From assembly GCF_051014685.1 (NCBI RefSeq), contig NC_135058.1, positions 12,402,811 through 12,466,810 on the forward strand: 64,000 nt of DNA, read 5' to 3'. Shown here one piece after another: positions 1-11,609 of the stretch (the first letter of the stretch is position 1; each line of letters begins with the position of its first letter). The position numbers were made by a program, and so were the translations under genes. Source of the stretch: Ptiloglossa arizonensis. Lineage: Eukaryota > Arthropoda > Insecta > Hymenoptera > Colletidae. A model generated the notes under the pieces. It was given only the letters and a program-made list of their open reading frames with translations, did no database searches and was not told the DNA's origin.

Positions 1-1030
1 TCAGAAATTAATTAGCCGCCGTAAAAGTAAGTCCCTCAAACGCGACCAGCGTCTCGAATGAGCTCGGTCCTCGAAATTTCATTTCGGAGCCCCTCCAGAC
101 TTAAAGTATTAACGCATAGCGCCGGAACTAATTGAATTTAACGTGGCCTATGGTTTTCCACGTCCCCCTCCATCTTTGGGAATTACTTTCGTGCTTGTCC
201 ACCAGTTTTTTCGATCCTTTCTTTCAGCGGGCGGCGTTCCTCTCTTGTTCTCGCGTTCTCGGGGTTGGCGAAAAAAAAAGAAAGGAAAAAAAAACCGAGA
301 ACGAAGGGGATGGATATCGCGAGAGCAAAACGAAAACAAGAGTCGATCCTCGGTATCCGTTTGTCGGAGCGTCGTCGGTCCCTGGACGTCGAGCACAAAG
401 GCATCGCGGCGCTCGGACCGAGGAGGGTGGTCGGGTCAAAGAACCTGCAACCTCGGTCTCCTTTTATTTCCCTCTTGCCTGAATTACGTGGCTCCCTCGC
501 GCCACCACGGGCAAATTTTACATCCCTGGGAAAGGTTATCGTGTTATTTACGAATCGAAACTACCCGCTATTACGAAACCAAAAATTATATACATATATC
601 GAATCATTAAAGCGTGTCGAACGAGCTACGAGATTCACGAGTCTCGAGAGTTACGTCGGAAATAAGAATTCGGAATTTACTTGAAAGCGACCATACCGAA
701 GCGTTGAGTACCGATTGTAACGAAACTTGAAAGATTTTTTTGTGGAACGATGTATTTTCTTGTTAGGAACAAATGGTATTTTTTTTATCGACCAAAGTGC
801 ATTCTGAAGGGGTGAAAGTAGCTCTCCAAGTTGGAGTGAGGGTAAAATCACACTCGGTCTGTTATCTCGAGAACTATTAAGTTCGAGGGGAAGGTTTAGA
901 TTGCAAAATTGTGTGGTTTTAAATGACAAATTTAATTATGTAAAGAACTCTTTGTTTAATATGCTTTTCCAGGCACTTCTTTTAAATTAAATATCATTTT
1001 TTAGTTCAAGCATGATAACTTATTTCCATA
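1..1030. other. Non-coding stretch, no gene recognised
   Basis: Overlapping frames of 70-155 codons occur on both strands at about 130-680, but they come from a GC-rich patch with a long A-rich tract near 270-295. None has a recognisable domain. From about 700 onward the DNA becomes AT-rich with short frames only. Confidence 0.6.
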
Positions 1031-1036
1031 TTTTTA

Positions 1037-1192
1037 GAAGGAAAGAGAAATAAACAGGATACAAATAATGATTAATAAGCCAAAAGGAAAGAAGCACAAG
1101 AGGATGTAAATAACTTTTTACAACTATCAATATCGTAAAAGGAAAGAGACATAAATAGTTACTTACATCCTGTTTATTTCTCTTTCCTTTTA
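1037..1192. repeat. Fold-back (inverted repeat) of about 156 bp, MITE-like
   Basis: A left arm at about 1,037-1,062 (GGAAAGAGAAATAAACAGGA) is the reverse complement of about 1,166-1,191. A second, nested inverted pair lies inside: AGGATGTAAATAACTTT near 1,100 against an imperfect reverse copy ending at about 1,170 with TTACATCCT. The core GTAAAAGGAAAGAGA at about 1,135 is a further direct copy of the arm motif. The layout fits a small non-autonomous fold-back element. No target duplication is obvious, so the family is not named. Confidence 0.6.
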
Positions 1193-3410
1193 GGTTATTC
1201 CAATAAACCCTTGTATTTTATACCGCGGACGACCTAAAACTGTAGGGTCGAGGAATTTATGCGCTCAATCCTTGTTTATGACTACTTCCCTCGCTCTATT
1301 GAATCTGAAATTTCTGCGATTCGAATTCCTAAAAATGGAAATGTTCGTGAACTTTTGTTTAATTTTAATTACACAATGCAATTAATCTTATTACACGGAG
1401 TTCCGGAATAATTGGGTTAGGTCGTAGAACAGCCATATTGATTGAACCTTGCCTTTTCAACTTGCTTCTCTATAGAATGCAATATTTCTCGTACTTGTAT
1501 TCTTTTCTTCAAATTTCATTCAATACAGGCACACCATTATTTTACATTTTATCCTCTTCTTTTTTTTCCCCCCACTTTGCTTCCATAGAATGCAACGTTT
1601 CGCGTATTATATACCGCGTTCTCAAAATTTTACTCGATACGAGTACACAATTTTTTTCCCATGTCTTTCATCGTCATCGATATTCAAACACGAGACTTCA
1701 AACCCAGTTAGATACAAGGACGAGCAAAAATGAACGCTCGAGTCTTCCACGAAGTGGTTCGATCTCGAAATGATTATAATTTCCTGTATACCGAAGTTTC
1801 GTCGCGAGTCGGAATCAATTTCCATCGGACTCAATTCCAATTTCCATCAGAAAGTTCGTACAAGTGTGTGCCCTCTTTTGAAAGCCAACAGAAGTCGTTG
1901 CATGGAGAACGATGCTCGTGATACTCGACCACCGGAACTTTGAAAATTCATGAAGGATCGGCACCTACGATTTTTGGATCGTTTCACCATCGAAAGATGC
2001 TTCGAGGTGTTTAACTTTCGACGAAAAACAGGGCCGAAACGCCAGAGCTCGAGCGGTCGAACATACGAGAATCAGCGCGCCGAGATCGAAGCAGATAAAT
2101 CAGCCATTAAATGAAATTGCTGGAGGTCAACTTCCACTCGACTCTGCTCGCGAAATTTCGATGCAATCGAACTACTTAATATCCTTAAGTGGGTCAAACT
2201 CTCCACGATTCCGTTCGACGCCCGATTTTCGACCATCCAAATCCTCACTGTTTCAACGTCAAGGTATTAATCTCACGCCTTACGGCTTCCAACGCTGATT
2301 CCTCTTAACTCGACTGCGAAATTGCACGACAAAAATTGTGAAACGCGTCCTCCGTCCATGTGTATCTCACAGTATGTTCAACACATCGACTGTCGCATTC
2401 GTGTACGAATCGTATAAATTTGTAGTGGTCCAAAAAAGCAAAAATCTCGAGAGATATCCATGGAAAATTTCGTGAATTATTATCTTCAACGTTTGACTGG
2501 TTTGAATATTTTACGAACGATTCTAATTAGAATTTTTGTTTTCAGGAGAAATCTGTATAATTTAATTTTTCATTTCTTAATGCACCCGTTGGTAAACGAG
2601 TATAAGTTTAGTCGATGTGATTATTCATTTCTCAAAACTGTACAAAAATGGTTAAACCGTCTCAAGAATACGAAAGAAAAAAGAAAATTCTCATCGCTCG
2701 TAAGATGGTCTAAGGAACCTATTCAACCCTAACTCGGAAAATTGTCGCTAGCAAGTTCCCATTCGAGTTCGAAAATACGAATAAAACTATTTCCGATACG
2801 CAATCATCGCTTCTACCACGGAGCATTTTTCTCCATTTCTTTCACACACCAGTGCCACCGCCGATCGCCCGATAAATTTCACGCTTATGCAATCCATTTT
2901 TTCTGGAGCCACCTCTACTAGGTCACCACGCATGGAAACACTTACGCGAAGGAGGTCGAGAGTACGATGAAAAGCGGAAATGTGGTCGCCGAACGAAAAG
3001 AATACAGGCGTGCGAACGCAGACGCGATAGATAGCGTTGTTCGAGAGTGTTGCGACACAGATTCACGATCGGATGTTTTTTCATCTTTCTTTTACGATAA
3101 ATCAACATCCCGAGAGATGATCGACGGACATACAATTTACCGTGTTGCAAAAACCCGATGTACGTGTCAGAAATTGGTTACAAGTATCTATTTCAACACG
3201 TTCTCACCGGGACAAGATTCAGAGGTACGAGTTCATCTTTATGGTCTTCTCACTAGGGGGCAGCACCATCCATGGTCAGACCTTCTAGGTACTTAATCAC
3301 ATATATCCATACTTATTATCTTTATTTGTAGTTTGATTTTCTACTCATTATATACTTTTTTTTTAAGTACAATTACCGAAGTGTGTTTACTTTTAACCAT
3401 ATAACAACAA
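1193..3410. other. Non-coding stretch, no gene recognised
   Basis: Mixed AT-rich and CpG-rich DNA. The frames of 60-111 codons here (for example 1,438-1,773 and 2,967-3,296) are of ordinary chance length and show no domain or signal peptide. No tRNA-like or tandem structure was seen. Confidence 0.55.
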
Positions 3411-3425
3411 CATCAACAACAACAA

Positions 3426-3560
3426 GCTCCTCCTCCTTAGGACACGCCCTCCCCCACCCCCAATAAGCCTTCCCCCACCCCGTTAGCCCCCTGCCCACTC
3501 CCCAAAAAGCCCCCCCGTCTCTAATTAGCCACATTCCCTTCCCCTTTGGACACGCCTCCT
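3426..3560. repeat. C-rich, strand-asymmetric tract
   Basis: The plus strand holds many runs of 4-7 C (CCCTCCCCCACCCCC, TTCCCCCACCCC, AGCCCCCCC), interrupted by AATTAGCC or AATAAGCC-like spacers, with very little G. The element GGACACGCC occurs at about 3,440 and 3,548, so part of the tract may be a local duplication. The complementary strand has runs of G that could form a G-quadruplex. This is a composition call only. Confidence 0.7.
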
Positions 3561-5984
3561 CCGTTTTTGTTCTGTATTATTGATCTGTAATGAAGAATAT
3601 TTGACGAATTGAAAATTTGGTAAAATGCAGAAAGTTGAATTGTCGATGCACGGTTAAAGCTGTCCACCCTATACATTTCTCGTATATTATTTACTTACAC
3701 CTCGATTCTTCGCTCTCTGTGTATTTTCCGTCCACTATTACCAAATATCTTTCACCCGTATACAATTATAATGTTCACAGCAACGAAGGACGTGTCTCTG
3801 TACAATCGCTGTAATTCAAGTTTTTGCTCGACTCGTCGAAAAGCAATATGGCTGCGAGAGAAGGAAAACTCCCCCGGCTCGTCCTCGACGTACGCGGGCC
3901 TGAGATTCCTGGAAATCAGCTTGCGACCGCTAATTGTCGGAGCAGTTCAGGCACGCGATGTACAGTCGTACCAAGTACCCCAATTTGCGGTGTCGCCCGC
4001 GGATAAAGTAATTTCTAAAGCTCGACCATCTTCACGACCCCCAACGCTCCTCTGCCCCAACGACGAGGAAAGTCTGCGTTTCGTAAAAATATGTTATCAC
4101 AGCGCGACTGGTACATCTACGGGGAAATTTTTAAGCGGGCATCGGAGATGCACCCGCCAAGGGCTCCCCTTTGTTCCCCAGTTGTTCGAGTATCGCGTTG
4201 CAAATCGTGTTCGCGTAAAAACGAGACAAAACTCGACAAAGGGGATGGAAATATTTATGCAACGAGTCGCGTCGCCCCGCGTACATGTATGTATATACAT
4301 ATATTGACAACGACTATATCAATACCACGAACGTTGTCGCGCTGTACACTCCGGTTAAAGTATTATTTATAAGCACGTCGCGCGGGAAACGATTTGGAGT
4401 TTCGATGTCCATGGTTGACGGTAAATCAATGCGGCCGGTTGCGCGCGACAAACATCGAAAGTGATAAAAATCGGGCGGAACGAATAATTTATTATTTTCA
4501 TTTGTTGCGCGTTGTTGAGCTCCGATTTTATGCTCGCGGCGTACAGTTTATCGGTGTAATGGCTCGTATCGGGGAATTTCTCGTTTCATGATCCGCGAGT
4601 ATATTGGAAATAGTAATTTTAAGTTCACCGAAACCCTCTGCGGTTGAAGGATGTTGAGAGCAGTTCTCGAAGCTTTGCCGAAGACGTAGAAAAGAACATT
4701 TCTATGAGGGAGATTTGCAGAGTAGAGACTTTTATGTTTATTCTGATTAGCTCAAAATTTCAGTTACCCGGGCGTTGCTTGCAAAACTATAGTATCTAAG
4801 TATAGTAGTAGAATTGTTAAGAATTCTTTACGTAGAACTTAGTTGGTTAGACTCTTAAAGTCTAAAATTGCTCGAGCACCGAATAATTAAAATCAATAAT
4901 CGTCGATTGGGCGATTGCTAATCAATTTCTCCGCAAGAACACACCTTAACCCTGTTAACAACAAAATCGGTTGTTCTCCAGCCATTGGAAAACCGAACTT
5001 GTATCGCCGGATAAGCGTACGGTGGTTCCGAATAACTCGGGGTATCGTGAAAAATGATCGAAAAAAAACGTTCTCGCGGCAATAGGAACGCGCCTAACAA
5101 GATGGCTCTCGATACGATCGCAAAACCGTGGATACGGCGAAGAATAACGAGTCGCAGCCGCGCTGGAACTTATCGTCCGTCTGAATGTTCAATCTGATCG
5201 GGCCGATCTATATGCGGCCGTGCAATTACCGCCTCTTGTAAACACGTCGAGCCGCGCGGTGCGAATATAAATGGAAATTAATCGAGAACGAAGCAGCCCC
5301 GGATGAAAACGTCCCATCGGCGGGTGCATTGGCGGATAGAGGCGGGTGCTAACGGAGAGGGGGCGGGTAAAGTCCGACCCACCCCCCGCGCTCTTCCAAC
5401 CCACCGTACCCCCTCTAGGAGCAGCCAGCAGCCGACAATGCTCCTTGTTAAAGTGCCGCTGCGAGCCTCGAGATCGATGTACACGGGGCTCCCGTCGTTG
5501 CATCTCCGCGTCACGGATGCACTTCCCGCGCGCCAAGAACCGACGAGTACGTGACGATCGCGCGTACAGGAAAATCGTGCGCTGTTTTCCGCGGGTAATG
5601 CGGTTCGTGACGTGCTCAACCTCGATATCGTGGCGTCACCACGCACCGGGTGTCTCGGGAGTCATCGCGACGAACGTGCCCCCGCCAAAATTCGGTGCCC
5701 CTTAACTTTCGAACTCTTTGAGTTTTTATTTATTTTTTTTTTATTTTTTGCTTGCATGGGTATTATCGATAGAATTTTTCAACCACTTTCAGATTTGTTT
5801 GTATATATTTCAAGGATACGTGTACGTGTGATTGTTTTAGATAAGGAAGTATTAATTCGTCGAAGAAACATTTTATTCAAGAAGCACGAATAATTTTAAA
5901 AAAAGAATATTTATTGGACGTATCGTGCAAATAAAATTTATCTCTCGAGTATTCGGGATGATTGCGCGACGAGATCTAGCTTCG
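3561..5984. other. Non-coding stretch, GC-rich towards 5.1-5.7 kb
   Basis: Frames of up to 178 codons (3,771-4,307) and 122 codons (5,278-5,646, minus) overlap several others in the same GC/CpG-rich DNA. Their translations are rich in R, S, P and T as expected from chance reading. No domain is recognised. The CpG-rich part at 5.1-5.7 kb could be regulatory, but nothing in the sequence settles it. Confidence 0.5.
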
Positions 5985-6295
5985 TGCAAACGTTTGGCGT
6001 TGATTGGCTTTGTGTGCTCGTGTTTGATCGAGTCGATGGCGCGCGGTATACATTCAAAAGTAATGTTTACACCGGGATGTAATCCCTCCCTTCGGTAATA
6101 TTTCATAATATAGAAGTGGACGCGTCGTCGTTGGTGAACCCGTGTAAGCGTTGACGATAAATAAAGTACGAACGTTTGACGTTGATTCTCTTTGTACGTT
6201 CGCGTTTGACCGAGTCACCGATGCTCCGCACGCTTCGAAAGTAGTGCCAATAGTGGAGAACAACTCCTCTGGCAATAATTCATAATGTGTAAGTA
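5985..6295. repeat. Two-copy tandem duplication, period about 182 bp
   Basis: The block starting CGTTTGGCGTTGATTGG at 5,991 recurs, diverged, as CGTTTGACGTTGATTCT at 6,173. The end of each copy matches as well (AATATTTCATAATATAGAAG near 6,096 against AATAATTCATAATGTGTAAG near 6,273). Confidence 0.7.
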
Positions 6296-7020
6296 TAATA
6301 CATCTATCGTCGGTCGATAGCCGTATGTATGCGTTTGTGTAACCCTCTATCGTTCGAATTCGCTACAACCGACAGTCGTTTGCAAAATTTCTCGTCGACC
6401 TATGTTCTCCAAACCGCGAATAAGAAACACGAATTTCGTGAAACGAATGCGAATTGTTCTTTCGTTCGAACCGCGTTCATCATCGTGTTCCTATTCCGAC
6501 TCGATAACGAGCACGTTCCACGAAGTGCATCACGCTTTTGTTTCGAAATAACACGTTAAACACATCGATGAACGTCCTTTACGTGCCGCGTCGAGACGGA
6601 ACTGGACGTTGAAACCGAATAATCGGATACCTTATTTCGTTGTAAACATTCACCGGTGGCTCGCCGTATTTGTAATACTGTTCACTCGGATTGTTACGCG
6701 AACTTCGTAACAGAGTGGTACAATGCTGACCGATATGGATGATAAAAGGGAGCGGTATCGTTGCACGAGGAAGGACCCAGTGTACTGCCATTTTTTAATT
6801 TCGGCACGATGTATATTTAGCCGATGTAACGTCAGCGCGTTTACTGGCCCGTCGGGCAAAGCGGTTTTCGGCACACCGAACAGGCAACGTCGGTGTAGAA
6901 ATCTGATGATTAAAGTCGTAAATGGTCCGGTGGGAGAGGAGCAAAATTTTGGACGGGAATCGACGCGTTAAATATCCGAATGTAGGTCATAGCGCTCGAG
7001 CCTAGCACAGTTTCCATTTT
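6296..7020. other. Non-coding stretch, no gene recognised
   Basis: CpG-rich unique DNA with only short frames (76 codons or fewer). No repeat, RNA gene or domain was seen. Confidence 0.5.
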
Positions 7021-7021
7021 G

Positions 7022-7200
7022 TGTTACATACAGCGGCGTCAATAAGGACCGAAATCCTTGGTAACAGAGAGTGTTTCGTATCGAGAGAACAGGGCAGTTT
7101 ATAAAAGTGTCTTCGGGTTAGGCACTTTGACGCTCAAGTGGACGCGCGCCGGACTGATCATTTGCTTTTTGCGTAACTATGAATAAATACCATTTTTCTT
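7022..7200 (+). promoter_or_regulatory. LTR-like or promoter-like segment
   Basis: A TATA box (TATAAAAG, 7,100-7,107) lies about 80 bp upstream of a polyadenylation-type hexamer AATAAA (7,182-7,187). The segment begins with TGTTACATAC, a start often seen in insect LTRs. No second LTR, primer-binding site, target duplication or retroelement gene is visible. It may be a solo-LTR remnant, a cellular promoter or chance. Confidence 0.2.
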
Positions 7201-8596
7201 TATCTTTGCTGTGTAAGTAGCGTCCTTATTTCTTTTCCATTTATTTAAAAGCGTACGATATATTCCAGTTGGACAGTAGCTCACTGTACAACTGCTAAGG
7301 ATTGGCCAACTACATAGTTCAATAGAATGGTAGAAAATGTATTCTAGAGAGAAAGAAAGATCACTTATGGAAGGAACGGCGAGTGATGTCGAGTGAGCTT
7401 AGTCAGCCTTCGTGAGACTGAGGCTAAATTAAAATACTCGACATTCTCTTCATTCCCCTTGAACCGAGTGTAGTACTCACGATACATCGTTCTTTTTCAA
7501 TGGGGGAGTGATTTTTCTTTCTCCCTGGAATACATTGTACTTTCACAATTTGATTTTCGTGGAAAGTTTTTGCTCGTTACTGGCTTTCCGGTGCTCTCTC
7601 TTTTAATCCTTGCAATATCGACAGTTTAACCGTGCACGAGAAAGACCACAATCGGGTACAAACGAACCCGTAATTCGACTTTATATTTTGAACAAAGATT
7701 CTACTATTTTTTCGTACTTTTTTTAAATTTGTTTGCAAAGATGTACCAATATTATAATCGAACAATAACCTAGAGTTTTTCTAGGTCTGAAAAATTGTAG
7801 CAATTGGACAATTAAATAATAAATACAAAAGTTCTTCCATGTCCAAAAAGATCCAACCACAGTAGGACAAGAGTTAAACACTCGTCACGAATCCAAACGC
7901 AATCTCCAATAAATAAAATAAAACTCTCCTTGTAAACAACAACGGATGAAAAAGATTATTCTGTATAAAAATTGTATCAACCAATCGCGTTACTCGTCCA
8001 CGTATTCGCCATCAAAAATTTTAGCATGCCATCCAGGTGTACCCAATTGACCCCATCCATGAGTATCTTCGTAGCTCGCGAATCGGGGGATAAAATTTTA
8101 TTTGTCGCATAATCGTCGAGCACGGTAGAACTCCCGACGAAAGAACGCAAATTTCGGATCACGTTTCACGCGGTTCCGGCGAGCAATTGTTGCTCCCGCG
8201 ATTCGTTGAAAGCCTTCGCGAACGATTCACGGTCACCCGCGGACAAGAGGAGCAACTGACCGAGGGGAATAAGTGCGTTGCGCGTCAGCTGCGGGCGCTC
8301 GAATCGCGCATTGAAGTCCAGCCGGCGTTGAAACGAGCCGAAACGGCACAAAGGATCGAACGTGGATCGAAGTTGGATCACCGTGGAAAAACTCGATCCC
8401 CGTGTCGAGGAAAATCGTCATCCGCCTGGCCTCGTTACGCTCGCGCGAAAAACTGAATAAGAAACGAACCCACCGGTGAGGAGGGGGTGAAAAAAACACC
8501 CGTGGTGAATACCGGAGGAAAAAGGCGCGAACAATGGCCCCGCAATCGTGTGTTCGCGTCGTCGGATGCACTTTTTCCCCGCTTTCCCCTTGCCAG

Positions 8597-8636
<40 letters not shown>

Positions 8637-9094
8637 GTTCTCTTTCGTACGGTCCTGGTGCAGGTTCACCGATACCAAGCCTCTGGCCGTGGTTGCAAGG
8701 CACGGAGTTACCGTGCCATCTCACGGATTGGCGAATCTGCGCATAGAATTTAATAAAGGACCCCTCCGAAACCCACTAGCAGCGATGCTGGGAGCCACCG
8801 GGATGAGATAAATTAGAGGTTGCCGCGAAGTTAAGCCCGCAGCGTGGAGAATGCGATGGCTCGGCGAACAGCTTCGGTCCGGGCGGACTTTGTTGTTCAA
8901 GAGATATTCGCTTTGTGATGGCACCTCCCGCGCCGCTAGACTCGGGAGGTTTTAACGTCGTGGTCGCGAAATCTCTCCCCTGGGTTCGATGACTAATTAC
9001 AGAGAGCGAATCGAACAGACGGAAAGAAGACGATCGAACCGCATCGCGGTGGATCGGTTGGGTAAAAGGGAGATTGGGTTACCAACGGATATCG
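7201..9094. other. Non-coding stretch around a TC microsatellite
   Basis: AT-rich to about 8.1 kb, then CpG-rich. The larger frames at 8.2-8.75 kb run through the TC repeat (giving alternating E-R or L-S residues) and are not credible proteins. No gene is recognised. Confidence 0.5.
8603..8635. repeat. (TC)n microsatellite
   Basis: An uninterrupted TC dinucleotide run of about 16 units, preceded by GTCTCTT and followed by AGTTCTC. Confidence 0.95.
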
Positions 9095-9400
9095 GGCGAA
9101 GTGGGACGGTATAAACGAACGTAGAGCGATTCTTTGGGCAAAAATATATGGAAAAGTTACAACAGTATTTTTCGATAGGGGCCTTCCTTTTCGAGACAGT
9201 CCAGTTTGAACATTTTTGGGGTAACGAGTTTGAAACTGCGCTAGAGACTGATACAGGGTGAACAGGGGTGGGATAACCGAGCATGGGGCGATTCTTTGTG
9301 CAAAAATGTATAGAAAATTTAAAACGTTTTTTTTTCATAGGGGCCTTCGTTTTCGGGAAAATCGAGCTTGAACATTCTTGGAGTAGCGAGATCGAATACT
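9095..9400. repeat. Two-copy tandem duplication, period about 162 bp
   Basis: GCGATTCTTTGGGCAAAAAT at 9,126 recurs as GCGATTCTTTGTGCAAAAAT at 9,288. ATAGGGGCCTTC recurs near 9,175 and 9,337. The minus-strand translation carries the repeat as NFSIYFCPKNR and KFSIHFCTKNR. The period is a multiple of three, so one frame stays open, but that does not show coding. Confidence 0.75.
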
Positions 9401-11502
9401 ACTTGGGTTGCGTGTCTGACCAATGGTTACTGCTTCTACTTGCATCTATGAACATTGATAAGCAGGGCTCTTTTTAATGTCGATGACGCGAGATATACGT
9501 AACAGAGGAATCGTAATCAATGAAACCCGTACTCCACGAAGTTTGAAAGTCGATTTTTTCGAAAATAAAGGTCAATCTTACAAAATTCTATTCCATATTT
9601 ATAATTTACTTTTACTCGAAGAATTGACGAATCACCCCTAGCACGGGCTTGAAATTTAACCTCGAATGAATATATACGAAAATGTAAAGACTACCAAGTG
9701 CGAAAAGCATTTATATTTAACACGCTTTATATTTTATTAAACTAAGACTACGAACAGGTACAAAAAATAGTACGTTTACGCAGCAAATAAATTTCAAGTG
9801 AAACGAAAAGTGTACGTATACGATGAGATCTTCTCGTAACGCTAGAAATATCTAACAAGGACTCGGAATAGTAATTATTTGCAACTCGTTTAGAAATAAG
9901 ATTACTACGAACGTACATACACGTGATCGTGTCCCGGTTTCAGTATCTGTTAGGTGGACCGTAAACGAAGGTTAATGTCGTATCTTTTTAAATGGAAAAC
10001 ACTGGCAGAGGTACGGTGACATAAATTAGCGAGTCTGTGGCCGAATCGTTTTCCGTTGGGTTGTTTTTCCGCATTGCAACGCCTGCCCACCTTGCCACAT
10101 GTGACCTGCGGGTTTGCTTTGCGGAAATGTTGCAGGAAACCTGGAACCAGGGGTTGCATCTCGGTTAGGGCCACCGACTGCGCTCACCGCATCCTGGATT
10201 TATGATAAATCGTTATTCATGACGAAGATGCAAGACCGTAGAAGTGCACGCGGTTTACGGAAATATGAACTCCTTACTCTAATAAATCAAGCTCCGTGGT
10301 CTTCGCTTCTCGTCCATCTACGAATTCAAACTTTAATTACGAATAAAGGAACTCCGATCCACTTACAAACATTTTACGATGTTACTAAACAACAGTAATA
10401 CTCTCTGTGTATTTGAATCGTAAATCGAAACTTTCGAGTAGCTCCCTAAGAACTTTTATTTAAGTAGAATATTGTAAACGATTTAAAACGAATTCGAGAA
10501 AGTTGTCTCGTCTTGTACGTAGTAGTAAACTGTATCTTTACTAACGACTCTCATTGATGAACTTAGTTTAGTATTTAATAAAGAATAACTAATGATAAAA
10601 ATTTGCAAACGACTAAGCGACCAAATTGAAAATTCTACGCGCTAGTATCCTCGATTATGGTCGTTCAAACTGTGTAGATGTACAAACAACTCTCAGATAT
10701 AAATACAACAGAACGTTCGAGAGTGTATTGGCACGAACGTGTCGCGATACGTTCTCTCGGAAAAATTAATGCGCGAATAACTGGACGTTTCATCGTCGGT
10801 CGATTTACCATAATTAAAACGAGGTTAAGCTCGAACGTTCGGCTCGTATCAATATGATCGACAACGTCGATGAAAACCGATGACGAAATTAAAGTAATTG
10901 CGCTCCGGCTCTATTTACGAGGCCCGACAAGCGAACCACAACTTATCGAACGATCCATTTTCCGTTCACCGAGATCACGTTACCCAAAGCGGGCATTGAG
11001 CCTATGTTTACATGATTTAGGGGCATCTCCTATCTCCAATGAGCCATTTTCCCCGGGAGCCTTTCACGGTTTTAATGAAACGGCAAACAGCCATTTACAT
11101 GCACACAACCGCAGCGTTCGCTGACAGGGAAAGCGATGGGTTCTCGGTACACAAAACGAGGGGCAAACAGGCGAAGAAAAAAAAGAAAAAAGAAGGAAAA
11201 AAAAAGGAAAATACAATCTGTGAAGTGTCTCGTTCTGAAAAATCATTTCCGTTTAGCTTTACTTCACGGAGGTGGATCTGGTGGGATTACGTGTTCGCGA
11301 AATGGAGTTTCAACATCGCGACGAAATATTCATGGTCAAACGAAGTACCGTTCGCTTACCGAGAAACAATTTCGCTACGTCCATAGACGAAACTGGAAAA
11401 GTGGATATGATTAATGAAACGGTTATAAATTGAAGATAATCGCTACTAAACGAAAAGAAAGATTGAAGAAACGAGTTAATAATAATTTGGGATCAAAAAT
11501 TG
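9401..11502. other. Non-coding stretch, no gene recognised
   Basis: AT-rich DNA with frames of 115 codons or fewer. A purine-rich A/G tract near 11,175-11,210 accounts for the lysine-rich frames there. Confidence 0.5.
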
Positions 11503-11606
11503 ACCCCAAGAATTACAGTTTCGGTCTAGACCCTAAGAATTGTAGATTTAGTCGAGACTCTGGGAATTGTAGGATCAATTAACACCCCAAGAATTATAGT
11601 GTCAAC
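11503..11606. repeat. 27-bp minisatellite, four copies
   Basis: Copies of ACCCCAAGAATTACAG-like sequence start at 11,503, 11,530, 11,557 and 11,584, a constant 27-bp spacing, with a few substitutions each. Confidence 0.85.
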
Positions 11607-11609
11607 AAC

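Noticed and set aside
8233..8724. 163-codon minus-strand frame as a coding region
   Set aside because: Its alternating E-R segment is the (TC)n microsatellite read in frame; the rest has no domain.
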